Source: Sporosalibacterium faouarense (GTDB lineage: Bacteria > Bacillota > Clostridia > Tissierellales > VENL01). From it: a DNA stretch of 64,000 nucleotides. Each line of letters begins with the position of its first letter. The stretch's first letter is position 1. Position numbers and translations under genes: made by a program. The notes under the pieces were generated by a model. That model saw only the letters and a list, made by a program, of their open reading frames with translations, was not told the origin of the DNA and did not search any database. The stretch covers positions 1-64,000 of the forward strand of contig NZ_JAETGO010000093.1 in assembly GCF_016765695.1 (NCBI RefSeq), written 5' to 3'. Shown here piece after piece: positions 52,873 through 63,540 of this stretch.

Positions 52873-53874
52873 TTATTTCTTTTTTTTGTTATTACCAGAA
52901 TTCTTACTTTTCTTTTTCTCAAAATTTTCGTATGCTTCTATAATTCTTTGAACAAGATGATGCCTAACCACATCTTTTTTTCCAAGATATACGAAAGATA
53001 TTCCTTTTACTTTATCAAGTATATTAGTAACTTTTTTCAACCCAGAGTTTTTACCACTAGGCAAGTCAATTTGTGTTATATCTCCAGTAATAACTGCTTT
53101 AGAACCAAAACCTAGTCTAGTCAAAAACATTTTCATTTGTTCAGCTGTAGTGTTTTGTGCCTCATCCAATATGATAAAAGATGAATCTAAGGTTCTACCC
53201 CTCATATATGCTAAAGGAGCAATTTCAATTAGACCCCTTTCCATATATTTTGTATAGGTTTCAGCGCCTAAAATATCAAAAAGTGCATCATATAAAGGTC
53301 TAAGATATGGATCAACCTTCTCTTGCAAATCACCTGGCAAAAATCCGAGACTTTCACCTGCTTCCACTGCTGGTCTTGTAAGTATAATCCTACTAACTTC
53401 ATTATTTTTGAATGCCTTGACTGCCATAGCCATAGCTAGATAAGTTTTACCTGTACCTGCTGGACCTATGCCAAATACAACATCATTCTCTCTTATAGCA
53501 TCGACATAGGTTTTTTGTCCTAATGTCTTAGGTTTTATAGTTTTTCCAGAAGCAGTTACACATATTGTTTTATCAAGTAGTCCCTTTATCTCGGCTTCCT
53601 GTCCTTCTGCTACTAAATTAATAGCATATCTTACTTGTTGCTTATTGAGACTACCTTCTCTTTCTAACATTTGAATTAATTCTCGTAGAAGTTTTTCTAC
53701 TATAATTACACTAGATTCCTCTCCAAGTATTCTAATTGCACCTTCTCTTGACACAATATCTACACCGAAGGTATTTTCTATAATTTTTATATTTTCATCA
53801 TAATTTCCAAATAATTCACTAGTGAAATCTGTACCTTCGATTTCAATTCTTCGTTCTTTTGTTTCTTTTTCCAA
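52873..53874 (-). CDS. phoH: PhoH family ATPase
   Basis: A 333-residue PhoH-like protein. An N-terminal KH-like/R3H-type region (about 1-100) is followed by the P-loop ATPase domain with Walker A GPAGTGKTYLA, LTRPAVEAGESLGFLPGDLQEK, and Walker B SFIILDEAQNTT. The C-terminus is a Lys-rich tail. PhoH proteins are RNA-linked ATPases, some helicase-like, next to ybeY and RNA processing genes. It starts at TTG, 7 nt behind GAGGAGG, 2 bp after yqfD. Confidence 0.94.
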   Translation of the reverse strand: MEKETKERRIEIEGTDFTSELFGNYDENIKIIENTFGVDIVSREGAIRILGEESSVIIVEKLLRELIQMLEREGSLNKQQVRYAINLVAEGQEAEIKGLLDKTICVTASGKTIKPKTLGQKTYVDAIRENDVVFGIGPAGTGKTYLAMAMAVKAFKNNEVSRIILTRPAVEAGESLGFLPGDLQEKVDPYLRPLYDALFDILGAETYTKYMERGLIEIAPLAYMRGRTLDSSFIILDEAQNTTAEQMKMFLTRLGFGSKAVITGDITQIDLPSGKNSGLKKVTNILDKVKGISFVYLGKKDVVRHHLVQRIIEAYENFEKKKSKNSGNNKKKK

Positions 53875-53876
53875 AG

Positions 53877-55082
53877 TTAATCCTCCTCAAAATCATTTGT
53901 TGTGATTTTATATTTATCCCCTATATCTTCAATGACTTCTACTGAAACAGTAGTTGTGAGAATATTATCTTCAACTAAGTATTTTACATCTTTAGATATA
54001 ACCTTTACCCCTTCTGGTAACTCTTCCATCAACTCCTGAACTCCTTTTACAGATGTCATCTTTTTTAAAGAATCAATATTGCGAGTTACTTTATTTACTT
54101 CTACTTCTTTATATTTATGCTCAACTATCTCAAGAGGTAAACTAAACTCCTTCCAATTTAATACCTTTTTATGATTTATTTCTTCAACGTAATCTGAAAA
54201 AGGAATTTCACCATTTATTAATTGAATTCCTTTGCTTCCAAATTTAATTTCCTTAGTTGTAAAAACTTTACCAGTTTCTTCTTTTATTTCTTTTACTATA
54301 GGTTCTTTTAGTACTTTATTATACCATGTTTTAGCTAAAACTTCTCCTTCAGAATGAACTAAAAGAGGGTTCTCCAACCTTTCATCATCAATTATCCCTG
54401 ATATTAGTATCTGTCCTTCCTTAACTATATCGCCTTTTTCTACAATACTCTTTCCATTCTTAGCAATAATCTTTTCAATTACAGCCTTTTTCTTTGCTAT
54501 AATATGACATGGATAATCTCTATTTTCTTGATCGGGTTTTAAGTCACTTTCCTTTATTTCTACTAATAGTTTCGTCCCTTTTATTTCAACTCTTGCAAAT
54601 GACAGGGATTCAATATTAGTTAACAATCCTTTCTTAATTACATCAACATCAATTTTTCTCTTAAATGTGCCAAAATCTATACCCATAACTTCTAGCTTGT
54701 TCAATATCTCTTCTTTTGATATTCTTTCATTTCCCTGTATATCTATCGACCATATAAACGACGTCAAAAAAAATAAGATAGAGACTGCAACCACAAACCC
54801 AAAAGCAAACATCTTTCTATACTTGAATTTGTGTATAAAAAAAGGATAACCATTTTTAGTTATAATATTAATCCTACATCCAACTCTTTTTACTACAGGC
54901 TTCAATGCCTTAAATCCCTTTATACTCACTTTAGCTTCTAAAGTTGTATAATCTGACCTTACAATATCCCATAAATAAATATTTCTAGCTATTGCAAGAT
55001 TGATAAATTTCTCAAGGGTGAGTCCTTCCACTCTAATAATAACATATCCTCGAAAATAATTCCATAATCTAATAACCAGCAA
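53877..55082 (-). CDS. yqfD: Sporulation protein YqfD
   Basis: A 401-residue protein with a cytoplasmic N-terminal domain (about 1-90), one membrane helix (about 91-112, FGFVVAVSILFFLTSFIW) and a large extracellular part holding a POTRA-like FtsQ-type segment (IQGNERISKEEILNKLEVMGI). The family is conserved in endospore-formers and transcribed with yqfC in the mother cell (sigma-E in Bacillus). The start is TTG behind AGGAGGG. It overlaps no gene and follows yqfC by 11 bp. Confidence 0.93.
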   Translation of the reverse strand: MLVIRLWNYFRGYVIIRVEGLTLEKFINLAIARNIYLWDIVRSDYTTLEAKVSIKGFKALKPVVKRVGCRINIITKNGYPFFIHKFKYRKMFAFGFVVAVSILFFLTSFIWSIDIQGNERISKEEILNKLEVMGIDFGTFKRKIDVDVIKKGLLTNIESLSFARVEIKGTKLLVEIKESDLKPDQENRDYPCHIIAKKKAVIEKIIAKNGKSIVEKGDIVKEGQILISGIIDDERLENPLLVHSEGEVLAKTWYNKVLKEPIVKEIKEETGKVFTTKEIKFGSKGIQLINGEIPFSDYVEEINHKKVLNWKEFSLPLEIVEHKYKEVEVNKVTRNIDSLKKMTSVKGVQELMEELPEGVKVISKDVKYLVEDNILTTTVSVEVIEDIGDKYKITTNDFEED

Positions 55083-55093
55083 TATTAGCCCTC

Positions 55094-55372
55094 CTATTCT
55101 TGAAATTCTAGTTCTGCAATTTCTCCTACTACTATTACTTCTTCAGTTACTATATTTCTTATATACATGTCCTTACCAGTAATCCTAAGGATACCAATAT
55201 TGGTATTGATTCTTATTCTTTGTTTACTATATTCTATAATTCCTTTGTGGTTTTCTATATAAACCTGAAGGTTACCAATCATAGTTATTTTAGGTAAATC
55301 TAAAACAATATCCTTAGGAAGCTCTAAGATTTCAGATAAACTAGACTTTATTTCATCCATTCTTTTTCTCAC
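55094..55372 (-). CDS. yqfC: Sporulation protein YqfC
   Basis: A 92-residue protein starting at GTG 55372, 7 nt behind AAAGGAGG; the frame continues upstream but crosses a terminator hairpin and has no site. The sequence (LELPKDIVLDLPKITMIGNLQVYIENHKGI) is the YabP/YqfC signature. YqfC is a small mother-cell sporulation protein with a YabP-like fold that works with YqfD. It heads the run yqfC-yqfD-phoH-pgpH. Confidence 0.93.
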   Translation of the reverse strand: MRKRMDEIKSSLSEILELPKDIVLDLPKITMIGNLQVYIENHKGIIEYSKQRIRINTNIGILRITGKDMYIRNIVTEEVIVVGEIAELEFQE

Positions 55373-55435
55373 ATAAAGACCTCCTTTATATATAAAATTT
55401 ATGCTTATACTTCTATGTGTATTACTGAAACAAAT

Positions 55436-55466
55436 ATAAAAAGGCGGCGAAAAAAATTCGCCGCTT
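55436..55466 (-). terminator. Terminator upstream of yqfC
   Basis: On the minus strand GCGGCGAA pairs with TTCGCCGC around TTTTT and is followed by CTTTTTATATTTG. It ends about 60 nt before the yqfC start and closes the unit that held the decayed genes upstream. Confidence 0.8.
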
Positions 55467-55622
55467 CTTCCATACCAATTATTATTCATAATGTAATATA
55501 CCTATAATTTAAATATATCTTTGACATTTTTGAGCTATGAAATGAATATTTTACAACTTCCATCTGTCTATCTACATCATTTCAAATGTAATTCAATCAT
55601 TTTTCTTTAATCCTTAAGAAAA

Positions 55623-56243
55623 CTATTGACAATCTTTACTCAACATGTATTTTATCACAAAAGCAACTCCGTGTTCATTATTTGTTTTGGTTGTAAAATC
55701 ACACATTTCTTGTATTTTCTCATCAGAGTTTCCCATGGCAACACTAAGTCCTGCCATCTTTAACATTGATACATCATTTAAATTATCTCCAATAGCCATT
55801 ACATCCTTCATTTCTAGCCCTAGGTAATTTGCAAGAGTCTTTATTGCTATTCCTTTTTGGGCATTTTCATCATTAAATTCGAGATTTCCATGACCAAAAC
55901 TTGTGATTACCAATGATTCAATTCTATTAAGGCTAGATTTAATATGCTCTAGTTTTTCATGCTTGTGTGAAAATGCAAGTATTTTATACACTTCTGAGTC
56001 TTCATCATTGATTATTTCCAAATAATCTTTCACTATCTGAATATCTTCGTCTTTAAATCGCTTTTTCCCAAAATCAAGGATTTCTTCTTTATTTAATTGA
56101 ACTTGTGCTGTTTGAAAGATATCTAAAATAACTTGTAAATATTTCTCATAATCAGTTGTAAATCCACCCTTATTTGTAAATAGCTCTATATGAAAATCCT
56201 CCTTAAAATGTATAATGATAGATATGGCTGCTTTTAGTAACAA
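55623..56243 (-). pseudogene. Cof-type HAD-IIB phosphatase, 5'-truncated remnant
   Basis: The 206 residues match the second half of a Cof-like HAD hydrolase: part of the cap (about 1-120), then motif III/IV NAQKGIAIKTLANYLGLEMKDVMAIGDNLNDVSMLKMAGLSVAMGN (split by the usual GDNxND core) and the C-terminal TNNEHGVAFVI. The N-terminal catalytic motif DxDGTL and about 80 residues are missing. The presumed start has no ribosome site. Without the nucleophile Asp it cannot be an active phosphatase. It lies directly after a PTS EIIA remnant. Confidence 0.85.
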
Positions 56244-56260
56244 CCATACCTACTACATTA

Positions 56261-56603
56261 TTAAGCTTTAATTTTCATTAAATTCTCATCAAGCTCAACA
56301 GTTTTTTGTTCTGTTACTTCTAAGCTTTCAAAGCTATTATGATTCGTAATAATTACTGGTGTTACGACTTCATACCCTGCTTTTTTGATCTTCTCAATAT
56401 CAAATTCTATAAGTAAATCTCCTACATTTACTGTATCTCCTAACATATGCCGTGAAGTGCTCTCCTTCTAATTGGACTGTATTAATTCCTACATGAATAA
56501 GGATTTCTACTCCTTCTTCTGAAATGATTCCAATTGCGTATTTTGTTTTAAATAATGTCTTAACTATTCCACTTACTGGTGCAACTACACGTCCTTCAGT
56601 ATG
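56261..56603 (-). pseudogene. PTS EIIA-Glc domain, frameshifted remnant
   Basis: Starting near 56603 the minus strand reads EGRVVAPVSGIVKTLFKTKYAIGIISEEGVEILIHVGINTVQLEGEHFTA (in two parts), the EIIA-Glc core with the active His in LIHVG. A one-base shift near 56450 moves the frame to MLGDTVNVGDLLIEFDIEKI and TPVIITNH, ending at 56261. The N-terminal part and any EIIBC domains are absent. It is an inactivated fragment of a glucose-type PTS protein. The upstream end is not sharply defined. Confidence 0.85.
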
Positions 56604-56641
56604 TTACTGTTAAGTAAAAGCTGATAAGATTATCTTAATTG

Positions 56642-56685
56642 CTGTAAAAGGAAGAACCATTAAGTGGTTATCCACCTAATGGTCC
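56642..56685 (-). terminator. Terminator of the floA-associated unit
   Basis: On the minus strand ACCATTAGGTGG pairs with CCACTTAATGGT (one mismatch) around a 4-nt loop and is followed by TCTTCCTTTT. It begins about 10 nt after the stop codon at 56696. Confidence 0.75.
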
Positions 56686-56695
56686 CTATTATCTG

Positions 56696-57247
56696 TTACT
56701 TTGCTTTGCGTAATGCCTTGGGTTTGGAAAGAATCTCTGACATAATAATTCCCTTTACTATATCTTCTCTATCGAAATTATAGTCCATACTTACATTTCC
56801 TATTTCATTTTGCCCTATGACATCACCTATTTCATCTTTTACTTTCTTTATTGCTTTTTTCTTTTTCATTCTATTTAGTTTTTCTTTTCTCTCTTGAAAC
56901 TCTTCTGTCCACTCCATAGTGTAGCCTTCTCTAGAAGCTTTGTTCTGTTTCGACCTTTCCTTTGATTTGAAAAGATCTAAATCTTTTTCATATGAAGTTT
57001 TTGAACCGTAATCTTCTCTGCTTTGATATTCCTTGTCATAAGACATTCCATGGTCTCTTGGATAATCGTCATTATAGTCAGAAGAGGTCTTCTGGTCATA
57101 GTTCTCCAGATTTTCTCTGTCTTTTATTACAGTTTTGCCGCCTGAATAAGGATTTTTATTAGTAACTTCTTTCTTATCCTTAAATGTCTTAATAATTAAT
57201 GGGATTCCTATAATTATAACAAGCCTTAATATATCTCCAAAATCCAT
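56696..57247 (-). CDS. Hypothetical membrane-anchored protein downstream of floA
   Basis: A 183-residue protein with one N-terminal membrane helix (about 5-19, ILRLVIIIGIPLIIK) and a long, highly charged hydrophilic part (Lys/Glu/Asp/Tyr-rich, about 25-130), then a helix with RKEKLNRMKKKKAIKKVKDEIGD and a short conserved-looking end (DREDIVKGIIMSEILSKPKALR). I know no family. It lies 20 bp after floA and shares its terminator, so it probably belongs to the nfeD-floA membrane-microdomain unit. Confidence 0.75.
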   Translation of the reverse strand: MDFGDILRLVIIIGIPLIIKTFKDKKEVTNKNPYSGGKTVIKDRENLENYDQKTSSDYNDDYPRDHGMSYDKEYQSREDYGSKTSYEKDLDLFKSKERSKQNKASREGYTMEWTEEFQERKEKLNRMKKKKAIKKVKDEIGDVIGQNEIGNVSMDYNFDREDIVKGIIMSEILSKPKALRKAK

Positions 57248-57267
57248 TTTAACACTTCCTTAAATTA

Positions 57268-58263
57268 TTACTCATCTTGTTTCTTATTGTCATTTGGTTT
57301 ATTGATATTCGAAATTGAATCCCTCATATCTGTATCTGCCATTATATTCTTCATATTGTAATAATCCATTGCTCCAAGATTTCCATCATTAAGTGCTTTA
57401 GCCAATGCTAGAGGTACTTCTGCCTCTGCTTCAACCACCTTAGCTCTCATTGATTGAACCTCAGCCTTCATTTCTTGTTCCTTAGCTACAGCCATTGCCC
57501 TTCTTTCTTCGGCCTTAGCTTGAGAAACTCGCTTATCAGCTTCTGCTTGATCAGTTTGCAACTGAGCACCGATATTTCTTCCTACATCTACATCTGCTAT
57601 ATCTATTGATAAGATTTCAAATGCAGTACCTGCATCTAATCCTTTGTCAAGAACTGTTTTAGAAATAAGATCTGGATTCTCAAGTACATTCTTATGAGCC
57701 TGGGCACTACCTACAGTTGTAACTATACCCTCTCCAACCCTTGCTATGATAGTTTCTTCACCGGCTCCACCAACAAGTCTTTCTATATTAGCTCTTACTG
57801 TAACTCTAGCCTTAACCATAACTTCTATACCATCCTTAGCTACGGCTGCAACCTTTGGAGTCTCTATCACCTTAGGGTTAACGCTTACTTGAACTGCTTC
57901 TAGAACATTACGTCCTGCTAAGTCTATTGCAGCCGCCTGCTCGAACTCAATATTTATATCTGCCCTCTGTGCCGCGATTAAGGCATCTACTACAGTGTTT
58001 ACATTTCCACCTGCAAGATAATGGGCTTCTAGCTTATCTACACCTAATTTTAGCCCTGCTTTTGTAGCTTTGATCATTGGATTAACAATTCTTGATGGTG
58101 CAACCCTTCTAAGTCTCATACCTATTAAAGTAAAGATACCTATTTTTACTCCAGAGAAATATGCAGTAATCCATAATCCAACTGGAATAAAGCTAAAGAA
58201 AATTGATAATACAATGATAACAACTATTGCAATAATAATTATTGGTATTAATGATGTTGGCAT
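57268..58263 (-). CDS. floA: Flotillin-like protein FloA
   Basis: A 331-residue flotillin (YqfA). A membrane hairpin (about 5-50) is followed by an SPFH-type domain and an Ala/Glu-rich helical C-terminal part ([29 protein letters not shown], split by alanines), ending with the flexible tail. FloA organises functional membrane microdomains. AAGGAGG precedes the ATG. It follows nfeD by 74 bp, the normal yqeZ-yqfA pair. Confidence 0.95.
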   Translation of the reverse strand: MPTSLIPIIIIAIVVIIVLSIFFSFIPVGLWITAYFSGVKIGIFTLIGMRLRRVAPSRIVNPMIKATKAGLKLGVDKLEAHYLAGGNVNTVVDALIAAQRADINIEFEQAAAIDLAGRNVLEAVQVSVNPKVIETPKVAAVAKDGIEVMVKARVTVRANIERLVGGAGEETIIARVGEGIVTTVGSAQAHKNVLENPDLISKTVLDKGLDAGTAFEILSIDIADVDVGRNIGAQLQTDQAEADKRVSQAKAEERRAMAVAKEQEMKAEVQSMRAKVVEAEAEVPLALAKALNDGNLGAMDYYNMKNIMADTDMRDSISNINKPNDNKKQDE

Positions 58264-58337
58264 AAAATATCCTCCTTATTTTTTTATTTTTAGAAATTTA
58301 GGAATTTGTATATTAGAATTTTATCTAAATTCCTAAA

Positions 58338-59639
58338 TTAATTAACCTTTCTTACAATAACTTTTCCACCTTCTACCTTTACAACCTTTACTTTACTACC
58401 CTTTTCAATAAAATCTCCTTGAGAAACAGCGTCTACTCTGTCATCGCCAATTAATATAATTCCCGCTGGACGAAGAAAACTAATTGCTTCCCCTTCTTTT
58501 CCTAAATATTTGTTCATATATGATATTCCTATGTACCCTTTGTCTTTATCTTGATTCTCTTTTAATATGACTTTACTAAGGTATGGGCTCTTATATCCAT
58601 ATTTAATTAGAATTATAAGGACAACAGCAGATATTACAATGGCTAAAGTTAGTGAAAGTAATGCAGCTTGGATTGAATTCGTTGCTAAAACTATACTTAT
58701 AGAAATAGCGACTATACCTCCAATACCTGTAATACCGAAACCAGGTATCAACGCTTCAATTATTATTAAAACAACCCCTGCTAGGAAAATTAAGACTACT
58801 CCTAAACCTGAGTTCCCTGCCAGGATATTGCCACTAAAATATAGAGTAAAGGCAATAAAACTTAAAGTCCCACCTGCTCCAAACCCTGGTGCCATGACTT
58901 CAATTACAAAACCAACAAAGCCTAGAATTATTAAGATTCCACTTATATAAGGATCGGATAAAAGACTAGCTATATGAGTTCTCAATGTTGGTGAAGAGCT
59001 AACAATATTGTTATAGTCAATATCTAAGTAATTTAGTATTTCTTCGTAATCATTTGCAACCACATCTGCTAAACCTAATTCCTTTGCTTTTGTTGAATTT
59101 AGATTTAAAAGCTTCCCTTCCTTCACAACTCCTGGTATTTCAATGCTTTTATCTGCCATAGCTGCTACTAGTTGAGGATTTCTCCCATTGCTTTCAGCAG
59201 CATCCCTTAACCAACTGACCCACATAGATAAAACCTTCTCGGTATTAGGTATAGTTTCTGCTGACCCTATTGTTGAACCGTCTGACATGGCAATTTTATC
59301 ACTAGAAATAGTTATTAGCACGCCTGCCGACTCAGCTTTTGTGTTCACATATGATATGGTAGGTATATCTAAACCAGATATTAGCTTCCATATTTTTTCA
59401 GCCTCATTTATGTATCCTCCATAAGTATCTATTTCGAATATAATAGCTTTTGGATTTCTAGTCATAATTTCATTTACTTCTGATTCTACATATTGATATG
59501 TAGCTTTAGTTATGTTGCCTTTTATAGGTACTATATATACATTTCCATCTTGTTCATCAGCCCTTACAGCAAATCCAGTAAGTATTATGATACAAATAGT
59601 AATTAAATTAATAATCCTAAAAGTTCTCTTCTTAAAAAT
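58338..59639 (-). CDS. NfeD family membrane-bound serine protease (YqeZ), probable ATT start
   Basis: About 433 residues. The reading frame continues from residue M of the first ATG (59465) 58 codons upstream through a signal peptide (FKKRTFRIINLITICIIILTG, split at I) and VYIVPIKGNI, up to codons ATT ATT at 59642-59637. A strong ribosome site GGGAGG ends 4-7 nt before them, and no ATG, GTG or TTG is in frame before the next stop. With the ATT start the length fits Bacillus YqeZ. It has a ClpP-like domain with AESAGVLI (catalytic Ser), about four membrane helices (about 225-350) and a C-terminal NfeD OB domain. It pairs with FloA. Confidence 0.9.
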   Translation of the reverse strand: MFKKRTFRIINLITICIIILTGFAVRADEQDGNVYIVPIKGNITKATYQYVESEVNEIMTRNPKAIIFEIDTYGGYINEAEKIWKLISGLDIPTISYVNTKAESAGVLITISSDKIAMSDGSTIGSAETIPNTEKVLSMWVSWLRDAAESNGRNPQLVAAMADKSIEIPGVVKEGKLLNLNSTKAKELGLADVVANDYEEILNYLDIDYNNIVSSSPTLRTHIASLLSDPYISGILIILGFVGFVIEVMAPGFGAGGTLSFIAFTLYFSGNILAGNSGLGVVLIFLAGVVLIIIEALIPGFGITGIGGIVAISISIVLATNSIQAALLSLTLAIVISAVVLIILIKYGYKSPYLSKVILKENQDKDKGYIGISYMNKYLGKEGEAISFLRPAGIILIGDDRVDAVSQGDFIEKGSKVKVVKVEGGKVIVRKVN

Positions 59640-59684
59640 AATATCACCTCCCGTAGGATATATAAACTAATCCTGTAGATTAAA

Positions 59685-60770
59685 CTATGGTAATTTTATG
59701 TTTACTATTACAGGATAATGGTCTGAATAATCAACCCTTTTAACATCATAATCATCTACATTGTATCTCTCACTTATAAAAATATAATCTATTCTTGAAT
59801 TGTTTTTCTCAGAATTCAAAGTGTTTATCGTAGTACTAGCTGTTTTAACAGCAGAATCATCTATAATGTTCTCCATTTTTGATATATTTGGGTCATTTAA
59901 AGTAGTATTTAAGTCCCCCATCAATATTATATCTTCCTTATAAATCTCCGAATATGATTTCAATATATTAAATTGTTTTTCCCTCTCTTCTTTACTTAAT
60001 CCTAAATGAGTCACTATCAAATTTGTAGAATCACCATTTAGCCATATGGTAGCTTTTAATATCCCTCTATTCTCTTTTCCTTCCATGATAATATTATTAT
60101 AATCAGTTATTGGATATTTACTCAATATACCATTTCCATACTTTCCTCCGAGACTTCCCGTATTAGGACCGTAAGCATAATACATACTCAAACTATTGGC
60201 GAGCTCCTTAATCTGATCCTCAAATCCACTTCTTAGCATACGTTTATCTAGCTCTTGAAATCCTACTATATCTATATTTTCCTCTTCAATTAGCTTCTTA
60301 ATACTATCTAATGTATCAAGCCCAAATTTATTATTACCGTGGCTTATATTATAGGTCATGACCTTCAAGCTATCCACTTTATGTTTATCTGTAAACTCAA
60401 TAGTTCTAAAAGGAATGGCACTAATATATTCTTCAACTAGTCTATCATTAATAAAAAGTTTAATTTTATCATCATCAGTAAATCTTACATCTGTACTTGA
60501 TATTATAAATTCATTGTAGCTATTACCATTTTCCTTTACTATACCGTAGCTATCTTGATATATCTTTGCCTTAAGCTCTTCATTTTTTGAAACTATTTCA
60601 CCTAAAATTTTTTTATTATCTAATGGAGTTAATATCCTAATAAACATATTATTATCACTTTTTATAACCCTTAATCTTACGTCTACTCGAGAAAAGGCGC
60701 CAGAAAAGTGACTAAATCCAGCTATAAATAATGATATTAACAAAAAAGAAAACATGGTTTTCTTTACCAC
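59685..60770 (-). CDS. Secreted endonuclease/exonuclease/phosphatase family protein
   Basis: A 361-residue protein with a signal peptide (1-20), starting at GTG behind GGGGGAAGG. After an N-terminal beta-rich part (about 25-125) the EEP fold shows MTYNISHGNN, GFQELDKR, GDLNTTLN and the end motif DYSDHYPVIV, which together form the metal-dependent catalytic site. It could cleave phosphodiesters in lipids or nucleic acids outside the cell; the substrate is open. It is upstream of nfeD on the same strand, 45 bp away. Confidence 0.88.
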   Translation of the reverse strand: MVKKTMFSFLLISLFIAGFSHFSGAFSRVDVRLRVIKSDNNMFIRILTPLDNKKILGEIVSKNEELKAKIYQDSYGIVKENGNSYNEFIISSTDVRFTDDDKIKLFINDRLVEEYISAIPFRTIEFTDKHKVDSLKVMTYNISHGNNKFGLDTLDSIKKLIEEENIDIVGFQELDKRMLRSGFEDQIKELANSLSMYYAYGPNTGSLGGKYGNGILSKYPITDYNNIIMEGKENRGILKATIWLNGDSTNLIVTHLGLSKEEREKQFNILKSYSEIYKEDIILMGDLNTTLNDPNISKMENIIDDSAVKTASTTINTLNSEKNNSRIDYIFISERYNVDDYDVKRVDYSDHYPVIVNIKLP

Positions 60771-60960
60771 AAACCTTCCCCCTTATAAATTTTTTCAAAA
60801 TTTCTGATAATATAATTTTAACATCTTTCCTTTTAAATGTATAGTAAATTAGGTTAAATGTACGCTTTAACATCTTAGTTGTCAGTATATTTGTTCCAAT
60901 TTACATTTAGCTTTAGCTATTGAAACTAAACCTTAATAAAAGTGATGATAATAACAAAAT

Positions 60961-60992
60961 TAGAGGTAGATATTTTTTTATATCTACCTCTA
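60961..60992 (-). terminator. Terminator of the amino-sugar operon
   Basis: TAGAGGTAGATAT and its exact complement around a T-rich loop. On the minus strand ATTTTGTT follows. It lies 45 nt past the stop codon of the HAD gene at 61037. Confidence 0.8.
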
Positions 60993-61036
60993 ATTGACTT
61001 TCTTTGAATTAACTGTTATTTTATCTCATCATTTTA

Positions 61037-61682
61037 TTATGAATTTATTACATCCATTATTTTATTAATATTTTCTCTGTTAAAACTTGAAATAACTACA
61101 TCTGCCATACTAAGATTTTGGTGCTTTGAATTTCTCATATTAAATCCAACACACTTCATTCCCGCTGCCTTGGCAGCTTTAACTCCATTTTCAGAGTCCT
61201 CAATGACTAAGCAATCACAAGATTCCACTCTAAGACTAGCAGCTGCTTTAATAAAAATTTCTGGGTTAGGTTTTCCATTTTCTACCGAAGAACCATCCAC
61301 ATACTCTGAAATATATCTTCCAAGGTCAAATTTATTATATACATACTCTATAATCTTTTTATGAGATGATGATGCAATAGCCATTTTATAATCTTTTTCT
61401 TTTAAAATTTCCATAAGCTGAATAATACCTTCTATGGGATGAAATATTTCTAATGTTGATAATCCATTATAAAATTTTTCTATATGATAACCCCAAATCT
61501 CTTTTACCGTAAACCTTTCATGAAGACTATGCTTATCTATGATATCACTCCACATATCCCTACCATTAGTCCCTACATAACCTTCTAATTCTTCATCGCC
61601 CATACTTATACCGATTTCTCGGAAAATTTCTTTGTCTATCTCTTTATATATAGGCTCTGAGTCAATTATCACACCATCCATA

Positions 61683-61702
<20 letters not shown>
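61037..61702 (-). CDS. HAD-IA phosphatase / beta-phosphoglucomutase-like
   Basis: A 221-residue HAD hydrolase. The start TTG at 61702, 8 nt behind GGAGG, places FDMDGVIIDSEP at residues 6-17; the frame upstream is inside the kinase gene. Motif II is ASSSH, motif III GKPNPEIF and motif IV VIEDSENGVKAAKAAG. The cap contains the TNGRDMW segment. It overlaps the kinase gene by 20 bp and closes the operon, so it is probably a sugar-phosphate phosphatase or mutase of the same pathway. Confidence 0.9.
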
Positions 61703-63523
<1,821 letters not shown>

Positions 63524-63540
63524 TTACTTCTAGATTTATA

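Noticed and set aside
55373-55489. 39-codon upstream extension of yqfC
   Set aside because: The frame is open, but it crosses a terminator hairpin, has no ribosome site and adds residues unknown in YqfC; the GTG at 55372 has an ideal site.
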